Shown: positions 8,239-17,506, numbered from the stretch's first letter. The stretch: 64,000 nucleotides of DNA from Neisseria perflava (GCF_019334725.1 NZ_CP079818.1:2046001-2110000); one strand, 5' to 3'. The notes: generated by a model from the sequence alone, not told the origin. Made by a program: numbers and translations.

Positions 8239-9189
8239 ATGAAACTGCAACAATTACGTTATGCCCTTGAGGTTTACCGACACAATCTGAATGTCTCCGA
8301 AGCCGCTGATGCGCTTTTCACATCCCAGCCCGGCATTTCCAAACAAATCCGCCTGCTTGAAGAAGAATTGGGTATCCAAATTTTTATCCGCAGCGGCAAA
8401 CGTGTGGTTTCCGTTTCGCAACCGGGCAAAGCCGTATTAGAGATTTCGGAACGGATTTTGCGTGATGTACAAAACATTAAAAATATCGGCAGCGAGTTTA
8501 CCGATCATGACAGCGGCTCCCTGACCATCGCGACAACGCATACCCAGGCGCGCTATGCTTTGCCCAAAATCGTTGCGGAATTTGTCAAAAACTACCCTAA
8601 AGTCAATTTGACCATCAAACAAGGTAGCCCTTCTGCCATTGCGCAAATGGTCAGCAGCGGCGAAGCTGATTTGGCAATTATTACTGAACGCATTGACGAT
8701 CATCCTGAGTTGGGCAAACTGCCCTGCTATGAATGGAACCATGCCGTCATTGTTCCGCACGACCACCCTCTTTTGGACTGCCGCAATCCTTTAAGCCTTG
8801 AAGATTTAGCTTCTTTTCCGCTGGTCACTTACGAATTTGCTTTTAATTCCGGCAGCAGTATCGCGCGTACATTTAATAAAGCGCATATTGAGCAACCTGA
8901 TGTTGCCTTATCGGCTGCCGATACGGATGTATTGAAGACGTATGTCCGCTTAGGCTTGGGCGTTGGTTTGATGGCTAAAATGGCGTACGATCCCGTTGTC
9001 GATCAAGATTTACAGCTGATTGATGCGGCACACTTATTTGAACCGTCGCCCACTTGGATAGCCTTACGCACTGATACCTACCTGCGTGGTTACGCGTATG
9101 ACTTTATCCAGATGTTTGCACCGAAACTGACCAGAGAAGTGGTCGACCGCATTCTGTACACGCCGGTTGTTGAAGATTTTTCAATTTAA
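8239..9189 (+). CDS. cysB: LysR-type regulator CysB
   Basis: 316 residues when started at the ATG at 8239 (MKLQQLRYALEVYRHN), the conserved family start; an ATG 45 bp upstream would add a non-conserved tail. The N-terminal winged helix-turn-helix (residues 1-60, NVSEAADALFTSQPGISKQI) is followed by a periplasmic-binding-like effector domain containing SGSLTIATTHTQARYALP and IKQGSPSAIAQMV, specific to the CysB/Cbl branch. CysB senses N-acetylserine and activates sulphur assimilation genes. No cys genes are in the window. A DUS-pair terminator follows. Confidence 0.92.
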   Translation: MKLQQLRYALEVYRHNLNVSEAADALFTSQPGISKQIRLLEEELGIQIFIRSGKRVVSVSQPGKAVLEISERILRDVQNIKNIGSEFTDHDSGSLTIATTHTQARYALPKIVAEFVKNYPKVNLTIKQGSPSAIAQMVSSGEADLAIITERIDDHPELGKLPCYEWNHAVIVPHDHPLLDCRNPLSLEDLASFPLVTYEFAFNSGSSIARTFNKAHIEQPDVALSAADTDVLKTYVRLGLGVGLMAKMAYDPVVDQDLQLIDAAHLFEPSPTWIALRTDTYLRGYAYDFIQMFAPKLTREVVDRILYTPVVEDFSI

Positions 9190-9243
9190 TATCTGACTAT
9201 CACTTTCGTAACTTAACAATTATTCTTTAATTCTTGTTAAAAA

Positions 9244-9269
9244 GGCCGTCTGAAATATTTCAGACGGCC
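9244..9269. terminator. Inverted DUS pair between cysB and fnr
   Basis: GGCCGTCTGAAATATTTCAGACGGCC-type near-perfect palindrome with almost no loop, between convergent genes. Confidence 0.85.
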
Positions 9270-9275
9270 TAAGAT

Positions 9276-10010
9276 TCAGATAGCGTGCGAACAACCGGAA
9301 ACCATTTTCTTCAAGGTTGTCGCATCTAAGATTTTGATGTGCTTGTGTTCAACCGAAATCAAGCCTTCATGATGGAATTTAGACAAGGTGCGGCTGACTG
9401 TTTCCAGTTTCAGCCCCAAATAGCTGCCGATTTCCTCACGCGACATCCGCAAGATAAAATCATTGGCGGCGAATCCTCGTGAATAGAGACGCTGAGACAG
9501 GTTAAGTAAGAATGCTGCCAATCGCTCTTCAGCGCGCATATTGCCCAAAAGCAGCATAACGCCCTGATCTCGGACAATTTCGCGGCTCATCAAGCGGAAA
9601 AAGTGGGAGCGGAGGCTGGGAATATCCTGACCGAGTTCTTCAATATGTGTAAACGGAAGCTCACATACCTCGCTGTCTTCCAAAGCCACAGCATCACAGC
9701 TGTGAATATGGGAACAAATCCCATCCATACCGATCAGCTCGCCCGACATAAAAAAGCCGGTTACCTGATCTCGTCCATCTTGGCTGGCGACTGTTGTCTT
9801 AAAGAAGCCCGCACGGATGGCAAACAAAGAGGTAAACGGCTCGCCGGCACGGAACAGGTATTCACCTTTTTTCAGACGGCGGCTTTGACGAATAACCGCG
9901 TCCAATTGTGAAAATTCGTTAGGCATCAGTCCGACAGGCAAACACAGCTCGCGTAAAGAACATGTGGAACACAAGGTTTTCATTTGATGTGTTGCATTGT
10001 GTGTGGCCAT
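9276..10010 (-). CDS. fnr: Oxygen-sensing regulator FNR
   Basis: 244 residues. The N-terminal cysteine cluster CSTCSLRELC gives Cys14, Cys17 and Cys23, and Cys116 (SEVCELPF) supplies the fourth ligand of the oxygen-labile [4Fe-4S] cluster. A cyclic-nucleotide-binding-like fold follows. The C-terminal helix-turn-helix (REEIGSYLGLKLETVSRTL) carries the E..SR recognition residues of true FNR. In Neisseria FNR activates denitrification and other microaerobic genes. It is divergent from hemN with a shared FNR box in the 161-bp spacer, so both autoregulation and hemN activation are likely. Confidence 0.95.
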   Translation of the reverse strand: MATHNATHQMKTLCSTCSLRELCLPVGLMPNEFSQLDAVIRQSRRLKKGEYLFRAGEPFTSLFAIRAGFFKTTVASQDGRDQVTGFFMSGELIGMDGICSHIHSCDAVALEDSEVCELPFTHIEELGQDIPSLRSHFFRLMSREIVRDQGVMLLLGNMRAEERLAAFLLNLSQRLYSRGFAANDFILRMSREEIGSYLGLKLETVSRTLSKFHHEGLISVEHKHIKILDATTLKKMVSGCSHAI

Positions 10011-10064
10011 AACGCACCCTTAATCTGCATAGTTCTATAAATCCCTGATGAAGCCGAATAACTA

Positions 10065-10078
10065 TTGACCCAAGTCAA
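10065..10078. promoter_or_regulatory. FNR box in the fnr-hemN intergenic region
   Basis: TTGACCCAAGTCAA is a perfect dyad that differs from the consensus TTGAT-N4-ATCAA by one base in each half. Its centre lies about 29-30 bp upstream of a weak CATTCT -10 candidate (10100-10105) for hemN, the spacing of a class II FNR promoter. Confidence 0.65.
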
Positions 10079-10171
10079 AGTCGGCATATCATTATCAGGC
10101 ATTCTACCAAACTATCGAAATTTTGACTAAAATTTTCCCTAATTTCCCTACTTTATACTACAAGCCCAACC

Positions 10172-11593
10172 ATGAAAATCATCCCCATCTCAAATAACAC
10201 CAACACAAACAACGAATTACCGGAATTCGATCGTGAATTAATTGCCAGTTTGCCATCAAGCGGTCCCCGTTATACATCCTATCCGACTGCCGACCGCTTC
10301 CATGAAGGCTTTAAAGAAGCCGAATATATCCAAGCTTTAAGCCTGCGCAACATGGGCGCGCTCAACAAACCCCTTTCACTCTACATCCACATTCCCTTCT
10401 GCAATACCATCTGCTACTACTGCGGCTGCAACAAAATCATTACCAAAGACAAAAGCCGTGCCGATGCCTATATCCAGTATCTGGAAAAAGAAATGGAATT
10501 GCTGGCACCGCATTTGGGTGGAAGACACCAGCTCGCGCAGCTGCACTTCGGTGGCGGCACGCCGACCTTCCTGAGCGACGACCAACTCGAACGCGTCTTC
10601 GACATGATCCGCAAATACTTCCAGCTGATTCCCAACGGCGAATACTCCATCGAAATCGACCCGCGTAAAGTCAGCCGTGAAACCGTCCTCAAATTGGGCA
10701 AACTCGGTTTCAACCGCATGAGTGTCGGCATTCAAGACTTCGACCCTAAAGTGCAGGCAGCCGTCAATCGTATCCAAAGTTACGAAGAAACCAAAGAAGT
10801 CATCGATGCCGCCCGCGAAGCAGGGTTCAAATCCGTCAGCGTTGATTTGATTTACGGCCTGCCGCACCAAAACACCGAAAGCATCAAAACCACCATCGAC
10901 ACGGTCTTGTCCCTCAGTCCCGACCGCCTCGCCCTCTACCACTACGCTCACTTGCCGCATATCTTCAAACCGCAACGCCGTATCGACACCAATGTCGTTC
11001 CCGACAGCGAAGAAAAACTCGATATGCTGCAATATTGCGTCCAAACCCTGACTGAGCGAGGCTACGTTTTCATCGGCATGGACCACTTTGCCAAACCTGA
11101 CGACGAGCTCTCCATCGCCCTCAAAGAAGGTTTCCTGCAACGAAATTTCCAAGGTTATTCCACCTATGCCGACTGTGACTTGGTGGCGATCGGCGTATCC
11201 TCTATTGGCAAAATCGGCAGCACCTACTCCCAAAACGAGCGCGACATCGATACCTATTACGCCGCACTCGATGCCGGACATCTGCCGATTATGCGCGGCT
11301 ACCAGCTCAATCAAGACGACATTTTGCGCCGCAACATCATTCAGGATTTGATGTGCCGCTTCTCGCTCGACTATCGGATTTACGAAAGCGTGTTCGGCAT
11401 TCCGTTTAGCCGTTATTTTGCAGCCGAACTGGAAGATATGAAGCAACTGGAAACCCTCGGCCTGGTCCACCTCAAACCGCACGGCCTGACCGTTACGCCG
11501 AAGGGCCGTTTCCTGATCCGCAACATCGCCATGGTGTTCGACTACCATTTACGCCATAAAGAAACCAAAGCCAAATACTCGCAAACCGTATAA
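10172..11593 (+). CDS. hemN: Oxygen-independent coproporphyrinogen III oxidase
   Basis: 473 residues, close to the usual length. Radical-SAM motif CNTICYYC (Cys77, Cys81, Cys84) followed by GCN is the HemN signature, and GGGTPTFL and SIEIDPRKV mark the SAM-binding barrel. It decarboxylates coproporphyrinogen III to protoporphyrinogen IX without oxygen, the anaerobic haem route. The N-terminal residues up to about 30 include the trip-wire region of true HemN, unlike the shorter HemW. Divergent from fnr with an FNR box between them. Confidence 0.95.
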   Translation: MKIIPISNNTNTNNELPEFDRELIASLPSSGPRYTSYPTADRFHEGFKEAEYIQALSLRNMGALNKPLSLYIHIPFCNTICYYCGCNKIITKDKSRADAYIQYLEKEMELLAPHLGGRHQLAQLHFGGGTPTFLSDDQLERVFDMIRKYFQLIPNGEYSIEIDPRKVSRETVLKLGKLGFNRMSVGIQDFDPKVQAAVNRIQSYEETKEVIDAAREAGFKSVSVDLIYGLPHQNTESIKTTIDTVLSLSPDRLALYHYAHLPHIFKPQRRIDTNVVPDSEEKLDMLQYCVQTLTERGYVFIGMDHFAKPDDELSIALKEGFLQRNFQGYSTYADCDLVAIGVSSIGKIGSTYSQNERDIDTYYAALDAGHLPIMRGYQLNQDDILRRNIIQDLMCRFSLDYRIYESVFGIPFSRYFAAELEDMKQLETLGLVHLKPHGLTVTPKGRFLIRNIAMVFDYHLRHKETKAKYSQTV

Positions 11594-11600
11594 ACACTTA

Positions 11601-11636
11601 GGCCGTCTGAACATATGTGCTATATTTCAGACGGCC
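11601..11636 (+). terminator. Inverted DUS pair terminator after hemN
   Basis: GGCCGTCTGAA and its inverse around a 14-nt loop, followed by a T-run. Confidence 0.85.
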
Positions 11637-11662
11637 TTTTTTCACATCAAAAGCAACACAAA

Positions 11663-11908
11663 ATGGATCAACCCGATTTCTTCCCCATTCCCAGCCCCTG
11701 CATCGGCGTTTGCGAAGCCAATGCCAAAGGTTATTGCAAAGGCTGCCTGCGCAGCCGGGAAGAGCGCTTGTACTGGCTCCAGATGACCGACAGCCAAAAA
11801 CATCAAGTCATGCACCTTCTATCCCTCAGGAAGGCCAAAATCCGCAACCGCAAACAGGAAAAAACCGAAACGGGCGAACATCCGGTTCAAAACCTGCTCG
11901 ATTTCTAA
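11663..11908 (+). CDS. DUF1289 small cysteine protein
   Basis: 81 residues from the ATG at 11663 (MDQPDFFPIPSPC); the frame is open upstream through the terminator, which argues for this start. Four cysteines (13, 17, 25 and 28) in PSPCIGVCEANAKGYCKGC followed by a REERLYWLQMTDSQK stretch match the DUF1289 family. The family resembles a small metal-binding module of unknown role. The gene ends 38 bp before the TraB-like gene and is probably co-transcribed with it. Confidence 0.8.
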   Translation: MDQPDFFPIPSPCIGVCEANAKGYCKGCLRSREERLYWLQMTDSQKHQVMHLLSLRKAKIRNRKQEKTETGEHPVQNLLDF

Positions 11909-11946
11909 ATTGCCCTTGCCTACCGCACACCACAATAAGGAAAAAC

Positions 11947-12933
11947 ATGAAAAAACTGCTTGCCTGTCTGCTGATACCATTTACCGCCCTCGCCTTAGGT
12001 ACCTGCAAACCCGCTGCAACTTTACCCGAAAGCAAACCTGCCGAACTCAATTGGCAGCAGCCTAAACTCACCAGCAATGTTTGGAAAATCAGCAAAGAAG
12101 GCCAACCCGATTCCTATCTGCTCGGCACCATCCACATGGGGAAAACCAATCAGACCTTGTCTTCCGATGCCCTCAAACTGTTGCAATCCACCAACCAACT
12201 GACCACAGAAGTTGACGCATTGCCGGACAGCAGTCCGGAAACAAAAAAAATGTATCAAAAATACTTCAAAGAGGTCATGAGTACCGAACCGCTCAGTCGC
12301 AAGCTTGGCAAAACAGATTTCCGTCTTTTACAAGAAATCTATTCAAAAAATGAAGAAAGCCGACCCATTGCCCAAATTGCCGACAAACTCCATCCGTGGG
12401 CAGCATTGGTTTTTGCCGGCAGCGCATTTCCCCAAGGATATAGCGCAGAAACCGGTGCAGATATGTTGCTGACCAATGCGGCCGCCGACATCAATAAGCC
12501 GCGTGGTTCATTGGAAAGTTTGGACGATGTTACCGCGATCTTCAAAGCCCAGCCTGAAGAGACCATGCTCAACTTTCTGAAAGCCAGCATTAAAACCAAT
12601 AAAGAAGAAACCGAAGATATCAAAAAACTCCATCAAGCCTATTCAGACGGCCGCTTTGAAGAACTCATCCCACTTTTGGAAGAAACCGAACAGCGCACCC
12701 TCAAACTTGTTGATACCAAGTACGCCAAAGCCATGTCCGATTGGCTGAAAAACGACCTCCTGATCCGCCGCAACTTGGCATGGTTGCCTGAAATCCGCAA
12801 GCAATCGGCCAAACAAAGCACCCTCTTTGCTGTCGGCATTGCCCATTTACCCAGCGAAAAAGGCCTAATCGAACTATTGCGTCAAGAAGGCTATCAAGTA
12901 ACCCCCGAACCCAAAGTCCTGATTTGGCAATAA
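11947..12933 (+). CDS. TraB/GumN family protein
   Basis: 328 residues from the ATG at 11947, with AAGGA seven nt upstream. A hydrophobic signal sequence (MKKLLACLLIPFTALALG) is followed by TCKP, which might be a weak lipobox (Thr at -1 is unusual). The conserved SYLLGTIHMGK near residue 60, and a C-terminal STLFAVGIAHLPSEKGLIELL, are the two ends of the TraB/GumN fold, thought to be a metal-dependent hydrolase or protease. Expected in the periplasm. Function in Neisseria not known to me. Confidence 0.8.
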   Translation: MKKLLACLLIPFTALALGTCKPAATLPESKPAELNWQQPKLTSNVWKISKEGQPDSYLLGTIHMGKTNQTLSSDALKLLQSTNQLTTEVDALPDSSPETKKMYQKYFKEVMSTEPLSRKLGKTDFRLLQEIYSKNEESRPIAQIADKLHPWAALVFAGSAFPQGYSAETGADMLLTNAAADINKPRGSLESLDDVTAIFKAQPEETMLNFLKASIKTNKEETEDIKKLHQAYSDGRFEELIPLLEETEQRTLKLVDTKYAKAMSDWLKNDLLIRRNLAWLPEIRKQSAKQSTLFAVGIAHLPSEKGLIELLRQEGYQVTPEPKVLIWQ

Positions 12934-12952
12934 ACCCCCAATCCAACAACAA

Positions 12953-12982
12953 GACCGTCTGAAAGTCTTTCTTTCAGACGGC
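12953..12982. terminator. Imperfect inverted DUS pair between TraB-like gene and argF
   Basis: One arm is GACCGTCTGAA (one base off) and the other a perfect CAGACGGCC. It lies between convergent genes and still folds into a terminator. Confidence 0.75.
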
Positions 12983-13033
12983 CTTTATTTAATCTCTATT
13001 AAATGAAGCAGTAAGCAGCGTTGAGCGCCAAAC

Positions 13034-14029
13034 TCAATCGCCCAATGCCGCTACCATCACCGCTTTAATCGTGTGCATCCGGTTTTCTGCCTGATCAAAC
13101 ACGATGCTGGCTTCGCTTTCAAAGACTTCTTCCGTTACTTCCACGCCATTCAGGCCGAATGTCTCATAAATCCATTCGCCGACTTTGGTTTCGCGATTAT
13201 GGAAAGCAGGCAGGCAATGCATAAACTTGACTTGCGGATTTTCAGCCGCGGCCATTAATTCGGGCGTAACGCGGTAATCTTTCAGCAAATCGATACGTTC
13301 CTGCCAAGCCTCTTTAGGCTCGCCCATGCTGACCCACACATCGGTATGGATAAAATCCACGCCTTTCACGGCTTCTTTCACATTCTCCGTCAACAGAATC
13401 CGTCCACCGATCTCTTTAGCAACAGCCTGCACCGTCTCGGTAATGTTTTCAGACGGCCACAAACTTTTCGGCGCACCGATACGCACGTCCATGCCCAGTT
13501 TTGCAGCCAACACCAGCAACGAATTAGCCATGTTGTAACGCGCATCGCCGACATAGGCAAACGCAATTTGGTTCAAAGGCTTATTGCTATGCTCGCGCAT
13601 CGTCAGCGCATCAGCGAGCATTTGAGTCGGGTGGAACTCGTTGGTCAAACCATTGAACACAGGCACGCCTGCATACTTGGCCAGCTCTTCCACCACATCC
13701 TGTCCAAAACCGCGATATTCGATACCGTCAAACATCCGCCCTAAAACACGCGCCGTATCCTTAATGCTTTCCTTATGCCCGATTTGGCTGGCAGAAGGCT
13801 CTAGATAAGTTACCCCGGCCCCTTGGTCGCGTGCAGCCACTTCAAACGCGCAACGGGTGCGAGTCGATGTTTTCTCGAAAATCAGGGCAATGTTTTTCCC
13901 CTTCATCCGCTGCACTTCGCGCCCTGCTTTTTTAGCAGCCTTCAATTCGGCGGCAAGGTCGAGATAGGTGGTAATTTCTTCCGGCGTAAAATCCAAAAGT
14001 TTTAAAAAATGGCGGTTTTTCAGGCTCAT
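13034..14029 (-). CDS. argF: Ornithine carbamoyltransferase
   Basis: 331 residues. Carbamoyl-phosphate-binding STRTR at 55-59 and HPTQ at 133-136, and ornithine-side residues DVWVSMG (230-236) and HCLP (271-274), are all intact. It makes citrulline from ornithine and carbamoyl phosphate in arginine synthesis. A GAGAAAT ribosome site precedes the ATG. The product could also be an anabolic/catabolic form; no arginine deiminase genes lie nearby, which favours the biosynthetic argF. Confidence 0.95.
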   Translation of the reverse strand: MSLKNRHFLKLLDFTPEEITTYLDLAAELKAAKKAGREVQRMKGKNIALIFEKTSTRTRCAFEVAARDQGAGVTYLEPSASQIGHKESIKDTARVLGRMFDGIEYRGFGQDVVEELAKYAGVPVFNGLTNEFHPTQMLADALTMREHSNKPLNQIAFAYVGDARYNMANSLLVLAAKLGMDVRIGAPKSLWPSENITETVQAVAKEIGGRILLTENVKEAVKGVDFIHTDVWVSMGEPKEAWQERIDLLKDYRVTPELMAAAENPQVKFMHCLPAFHNRETKVGEWIYETFGLNGVEVTEEVFESEASIVFDQAENRMHTIKAVMVAALGD

Positions 14030-14158
14030 GTCTTATTTCTCTTTTTTCTAGCGTGGGCGTTGCCCAACATTTTTCTCCATGCAGATTTTTCCGGGCTTCC
14101 CCGACCTTCTGCTACTCAATTTTTCAGCGCGCGAAGCCTGCCCCTAATGCAGATCCTC

Positions 14159-14914
14159 TCAAAACAAGGCCGTCTGAACCTCGCCTCTCTCCAAGGCAAG
14201 CAACGATTGTTTGCGGTTCAAACCGCCTGCGTAGCCGGTCAGTTTGCCATCACTGCCGATAACGCGGTGACAGGGAATCAGGATAGACACCTTGTTCTGC
14301 CCGTTTGCAGCGGCAACGGCGCGGACGGCTTTAGGATTACCCAACTGTTGCGCCTGCTCCTTGTAGCTGCGCGTTTCGCCGTAAGGAATGGTCAGCAGCG
14401 CATTCCACACCTGCTGCTGAAAGGCCGTGCCTATCGTTTCCAAAGGCGTCGCAAAAACTTTCAGACGGCCTTGAAAGTATAAATCCAATTCTTGGCATAA
14501 AAGTTGCGTTTGCTCATTTTCTTGGAAAATAAACTGCCCACGCAAAGCTTTTTGGACAACCATGATTTCCTGCTCCATATGTTTCTGCCCGACAAATTCC
14601 AGCAGACACAAACCCTTACTGCCGAACACCGCCAACATCTCGCCCAACGGCGTGGCAACCGCAGCCGCAGTCAGTTCGTGCGGACTATCAGGATAACGCG
14701 TTTCCAACAGTAGGATAGCTCGGCGGATACGGACATATTCTTCAGGCGTACAACCGATACAGTCAATAAAATCCTGCTCGAACTGCTTGGCTTCGTGTTC
14801 TATAAACCGCTCGTGCAGCAAGGCTTCGAGAGTAGCGGGAAAGTCAGTTTCCAATTGCTCTCGGATATCATTCCACTTTGATGGAAGGTCGTTTAAAGAA
14901 GGCAGAGTAATCAT
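14159..14914 (-). CDS. ogt: Methylated-DNA-protein-cysteine methyltransferase
   Basis: 251 residues. The C-terminal domain carries the alkyl-acceptor motif PCHRV (Cys215), preceded by TAFQQQVWNALLTIPYGETRSYKEQA, and ends LTGYAGGLNRKQSLLALE. It removes alkyl groups from O6-guanine and O4-thymine in a suicide reaction. The first ~75 residues include an AraC-like short helix region (CIGCTPEEYVRIRRA) reminiscent of the Ada-family linker, longer than in classical Ogt. A DUS forms codons of the last residues (VQTAL). The 129-bp gap to argF holds nothing clear. Confidence 0.9.
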   Translation of the reverse strand: MITLPSLNDLPSKWNDIREQLETDFPATLEALLHERFIEHEAKQFEQDFIDCIGCTPEEYVRIRRAILLLETRYPDSPHELTAAAVATPLGEMLAVFGSKGLCLLEFVGQKHMEQEIMVVQKALRGQFIFQENEQTQLLCQELDLYFQGRLKVFATPLETIGTAFQQQVWNALLTIPYGETRSYKEQAQQLGNPKAVRAVAAANGQNKVSILIPCHRVIGSDGKLTGYAGGLNRKQSLLALERGEVQTALF

Positions 14915-15010
14915 ATTTTGCCTTGTCTAATTATCGATAACTTAAACGAAAACAAAAAGAGCAAAAGAATCATATCGCCCTATCGTTTTTCAAAGCCTAT
15001 ACGGCCTTTT

Positions 15011-16144
15011 TCACTTAAACAAACGTTTCAACATACCTTCATATACTGCCGACAGCTTCGGAATATCTTCCAAACGTACGTTTTCATTGATTTGGTGGAT
15101 GGTCGCGTTAGACGGGCCTAATTCGATGAGTTCTTTGGCAATGGCTTTGATGAAGCGTCCATCCGAAGTACCGCCGGTAGTGGACAATTCGGCCTCAACG
15201 CCACAAATCTCGGCAATGGCTTCGCGCGCCACATCGGTCAGTTTTCCGGCCTGAGTTAAAAACGGTTGGCCGGAACAAGACCACTGCAAATCATATTGCA
15301 CGCAGTGTTTGTCCAAAATGGCGTGGACGCGTTGTTTCAGCCCTTCTTCGGTGGACTCGGTAGAAAAGCGGAAATTGAATTTGACGTTCAGCTCGCCCGG
15401 AATGACGTTGGTCGCGCCTGTGCCGCCGTTGATATTGGAAATTTGGAAACTGGTCGGTGGAAAGTATTCATTGCCCTCGTCCCAGACTTCTTGTGTCAGC
15501 TCCAGCAAGGCTGGGGCAAAAGTATGCACGGGATTGATTGCCAAATGCGGATAGGCAATATGGCCTTGCTTGCCTTTGACGGTCAGATTGCCCGACAACG
15601 AGCCGCGGCGGCCGTTTTTCAACATATCGCCTAATTTATCCACAGCAGTCGGTTCGCCGACGATACAGTAATCAATCAACTCGCCGCGCGCTTTCAACAC
15701 ATCGACGACTTTGGTCGTACCGTCCAGCGCATCACCCTCTTCGTCCGAAGTAATCAGGAGCGCGATGCTGCCTTGATGATTGGGATTTTCGGCAACGAAT
15801 CGCTCGCAGGCGGTAACAAAACAGGCAATGCTGGTTTTCATATCCGCCGCGCCGCGGCCATACAGACGGCCTTCACGCTCGGTCGGTTCAAACGGTGGCG
15901 AATCCCATTTTTCAACAGGGCCTGTCGGCACGACGTCGGTATGTCCGGCAAAGCAGAACACCGGAGCCTGTGTACCGCGGCGCAACCAAACATTTTTGGT
16001 GTCGCCAAAATGAAGCTCTTCTACGGCAAAACCGATTTTTTGCAGGCGTTCGGCCAGCAGTTGTTGGCAGTTTTGGTCATCCGGTGTAACGGACGGGCGG
16101 GAAATCAGCGCTTTGGCAAGCTCTAGGGATTGCGTTTCGGTCAT
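15011..16144 (-). CDS. dapE: Succinyl-diaminopimelate desuccinylase
   Basis: 377 residues, full length. M20 family metal-binding residues are visible: FAGHTDVVPTG (His68, Asp70), GRGAADMK, and DEEGDA. The C-terminal TGGTSDGRF and GPSNATIHQINE are diagnostic for DapE. It releases succinate to give LL-diaminopimelate for lysine and peptidoglycan. A DUS-pair terminator lies just upstream, ending transcription from the next gene, so dapE has its own promoter. Confidence 0.95.
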   Translation of the reverse strand: MTETQSLELAKALISRPSVTPDDQNCQQLLAERLQKIGFAVEELHFGDTKNVWLRRGTQAPVFCFAGHTDVVPTGPVEKWDSPPFEPTEREGRLYGRGAADMKTSIACFVTACERFVAENPNHQGSIALLITSDEEGDALDGTTKVVDVLKARGELIDYCIVGEPTAVDKLGDMLKNGRRGSLSGNLTVKGKQGHIAYPHLAINPVHTFAPALLELTQEVWDEGNEYFPPTSFQISNINGGTGATNVIPGELNVKFNFRFSTESTEEGLKQRVHAILDKHCVQYDLQWSCSGQPFLTQAGKLTDVAREAIAEICGVEAELSTTGGTSDGRFIKAIAKELIELGPSNATIHQINENVRLEDIPKLSAVYEGMLKRLFK

Positions 16145-16165
16145 ATTTGTTCACTTTGAGAAACA

Positions 16166-16204
16166 GGCCGTCTGAAACGTTCTGAATATAATTTTCAGAC
16201 GGCC
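16166..16204 (-). terminator. Inverted DUS pair upstream of dapE
   Basis: GGCCGTCTGAA and its inverse around a 17-nt loop, downstream of the minus-strand 206-residue gene. Confidence 0.8.
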
Positions 16205-16256
16205 TTGAGTTTATTTGAAGATACTGAATGGGCAGTCTGCCTTTCGGTATTCTGAG

Positions 16257-16877
16257 TTATTTTCCATGACAAGCTTCATACAGCGGCAGTAAGTCTTCCA
16301 CTGTTTCCACTATCCATTTCGCGACATCCTGCTTGCCTAAATCATCGCGTTCGATGTGTTTCCCGATGCAGAAGAAATCTTTGTCGTCTCGAAGCTTTCT
16401 ATCGCCGTCGCTTTGTTGGGAGACGGTACGATAATCATCATATTCGCTTTCCGCACCGTGCCACATATCGAATGAAGCGTATTTTTCAGTATCAAAATTA
16501 TCCAGCCAGCGGTTGTAATCAGGCAGCGCAATTGGGGAAACATCGGCTTTATAGCAATGCCAATCCAAGCTGACGCTCAGGCGGCGACGGTTGAGCAAAA
16601 TCGATAAAATCGCTGCGGAATTTTTATATTGTTCGTATTTGAAATAGGCAAAGAAATGAGCGCGGACCTGCCAGCCGTTACACCAGCGTTCGATATGCGG
16701 CGGCGCGAACGGCGCACCCAATTCAGCGGCAACCTGCTGGATCAGCTGCTGCCATACCTGCCAGTTTTCTTTATAGTCTGCCTTGATTTGCGGAATGCTT
16801 TCAGGCTGGTATTTTTTAAGCTGGGAAAACTGGAAAAAAGGGATATTGAACAAATTGCAACTTTTTGGGGTCAGCAT
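16257..16877 (-). CDS. Conserved hypothetical protein (possibly HI_0552 family)
   Basis: 206 residues, no signal peptide and no membrane segment. It is rich in aromatic residues (WCNGWQVRAHFFAYFKYEQYKNSAAILSI-type central block, then a WHGAESEYDDY acidic stretch). It resembles the HI_0552 family of uncharacterised proteins found in Haemophilus and Neisseria, but this is from memory. AAGGAAT nine nt upstream supports the ATG. It may be co-transcribed with the hemerythrin gene 34 bp upstream. Confidence 0.5.
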   Translation of the reverse strand: MLTPKSCNLFNIPFFQFSQLKKYQPESIPQIKADYKENWQVWQQLIQQVAAELGAPFAPPHIERWCNGWQVRAHFFAYFKYEQYKNSAAILSILLNRRRLSVSLDWHCYKADVSPIALPDYNRWLDNFDTEKYASFDMWHGAESEYDDYRTVSQQSDGDRKLRDDKDFFCIGKHIERDDLGKQDVAKWIVETVEDLLPLYEACHGK

Positions 16878-16911
16878 AGTGTATTCCTTGAGACGATTGT
16901 TTCAGACGGCC

Positions 16912-17421
16912 TTATTTGCGGCGGCGTGCGGCCATAATTTCGCCGATTTCGGTCAATTTTTCTTTGGGGATAAAGGTTTTGCCCATATCAAACAGCGGCT
17001 CTTCAATCGCCAGATGGATATCATATCCTGCGACAAAACGCGTGAATGCTTCGGCATCAGGGATATAGGCGTTGTCTGCTTCAAGCTTGGCAAATTCAGC
17101 CGCTACGCCGTCCCAGTTGCTATGCAGGCTGACATGTTGGCGCAACAGCTCGTCAACGCTTTCTTGTGCTTGCGGCGCGTATTGCAACAAAAGCGGAAAG
17201 AAGTTTTCTTCTTCATCTTCATGGTGCAACGGTGCGGCAATATTGAAATACTGGGCAATTTGGCGGATGGTTTGCAAAACGACTTGATTGCAGCCGTTTT
17301 CGGCAATATAGTCCGACAACATGGCAACCTGATTGCAGAAACGGCGCACTTTGCCGTGGCAGGCGTACAGCATTTCAATGGGTTCGGCAAAAGTAACGCT
17401 TTTGGTTTCAAACGGATTCAT
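16912..17421 (-). CDS. Hemerythrin-like domain protein
   Basis: 169 residues, all-helical. Candidate di-iron ligands are spaced as in hemerythrins: His22, His66/67, Glu71 (HHEDEEE), His96/His100, and His136-x3-Glu140 (HLAIEE). Such proteins bind oxygen or nitric oxide, or take part in iron handling or repair. The location next to laz (azurin) and in an organism with denitrification regulators makes a role in NO/O2 sensing or iron-sulphur repair plausible, but that is inference. The C-terminal RRRK tail is encoded beside a DUS. Confidence 0.8.
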   Translation of the reverse strand: MNPFETKSVTFAEPIEMLYACHGKVRRFCNQVAMLSDYIAENGCNQVVLQTIRQIAQYFNIAAPLHHEDEEENFFPLLLQYAPQAQESVDELLRQHVSLHSNWDGVAAEFAKLEADNAYIPDAEAFTRFVAGYDIHLAIEEPLFDMGKTFIPKEKLTEIGEIMAARRRK

Positions 17422-17461
17422 AGGATTTATTCTTAAATTAATGTTTCCAGATTATAACAAA

Positions 17462-17484
17462 ACAGCCTGCGCAAGGCAGGCTGT
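17462..17484 (-). terminator. Intrinsic terminator of laz
   Basis: On the minus strand ACAGCCTGC and GCAGGCTGT form a nine-pair stem over a 5-nt loop, followed by TTTGTT. It lies about 22 bp after the laz stop codon. Confidence 0.8.
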
Positions 17485-17506
17485 CTGTTTTCGAACTTGA
17501 GGCGGA

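Noticed and set aside
10376..11548. Long minus-strand open frame (390 codons) opposite hemN
   Set aside because: It is fully antisense to a clear hemN gene, has biased composition (Val, Phe, Asp, Gly) typical of mirror frames, and no ribosome site.
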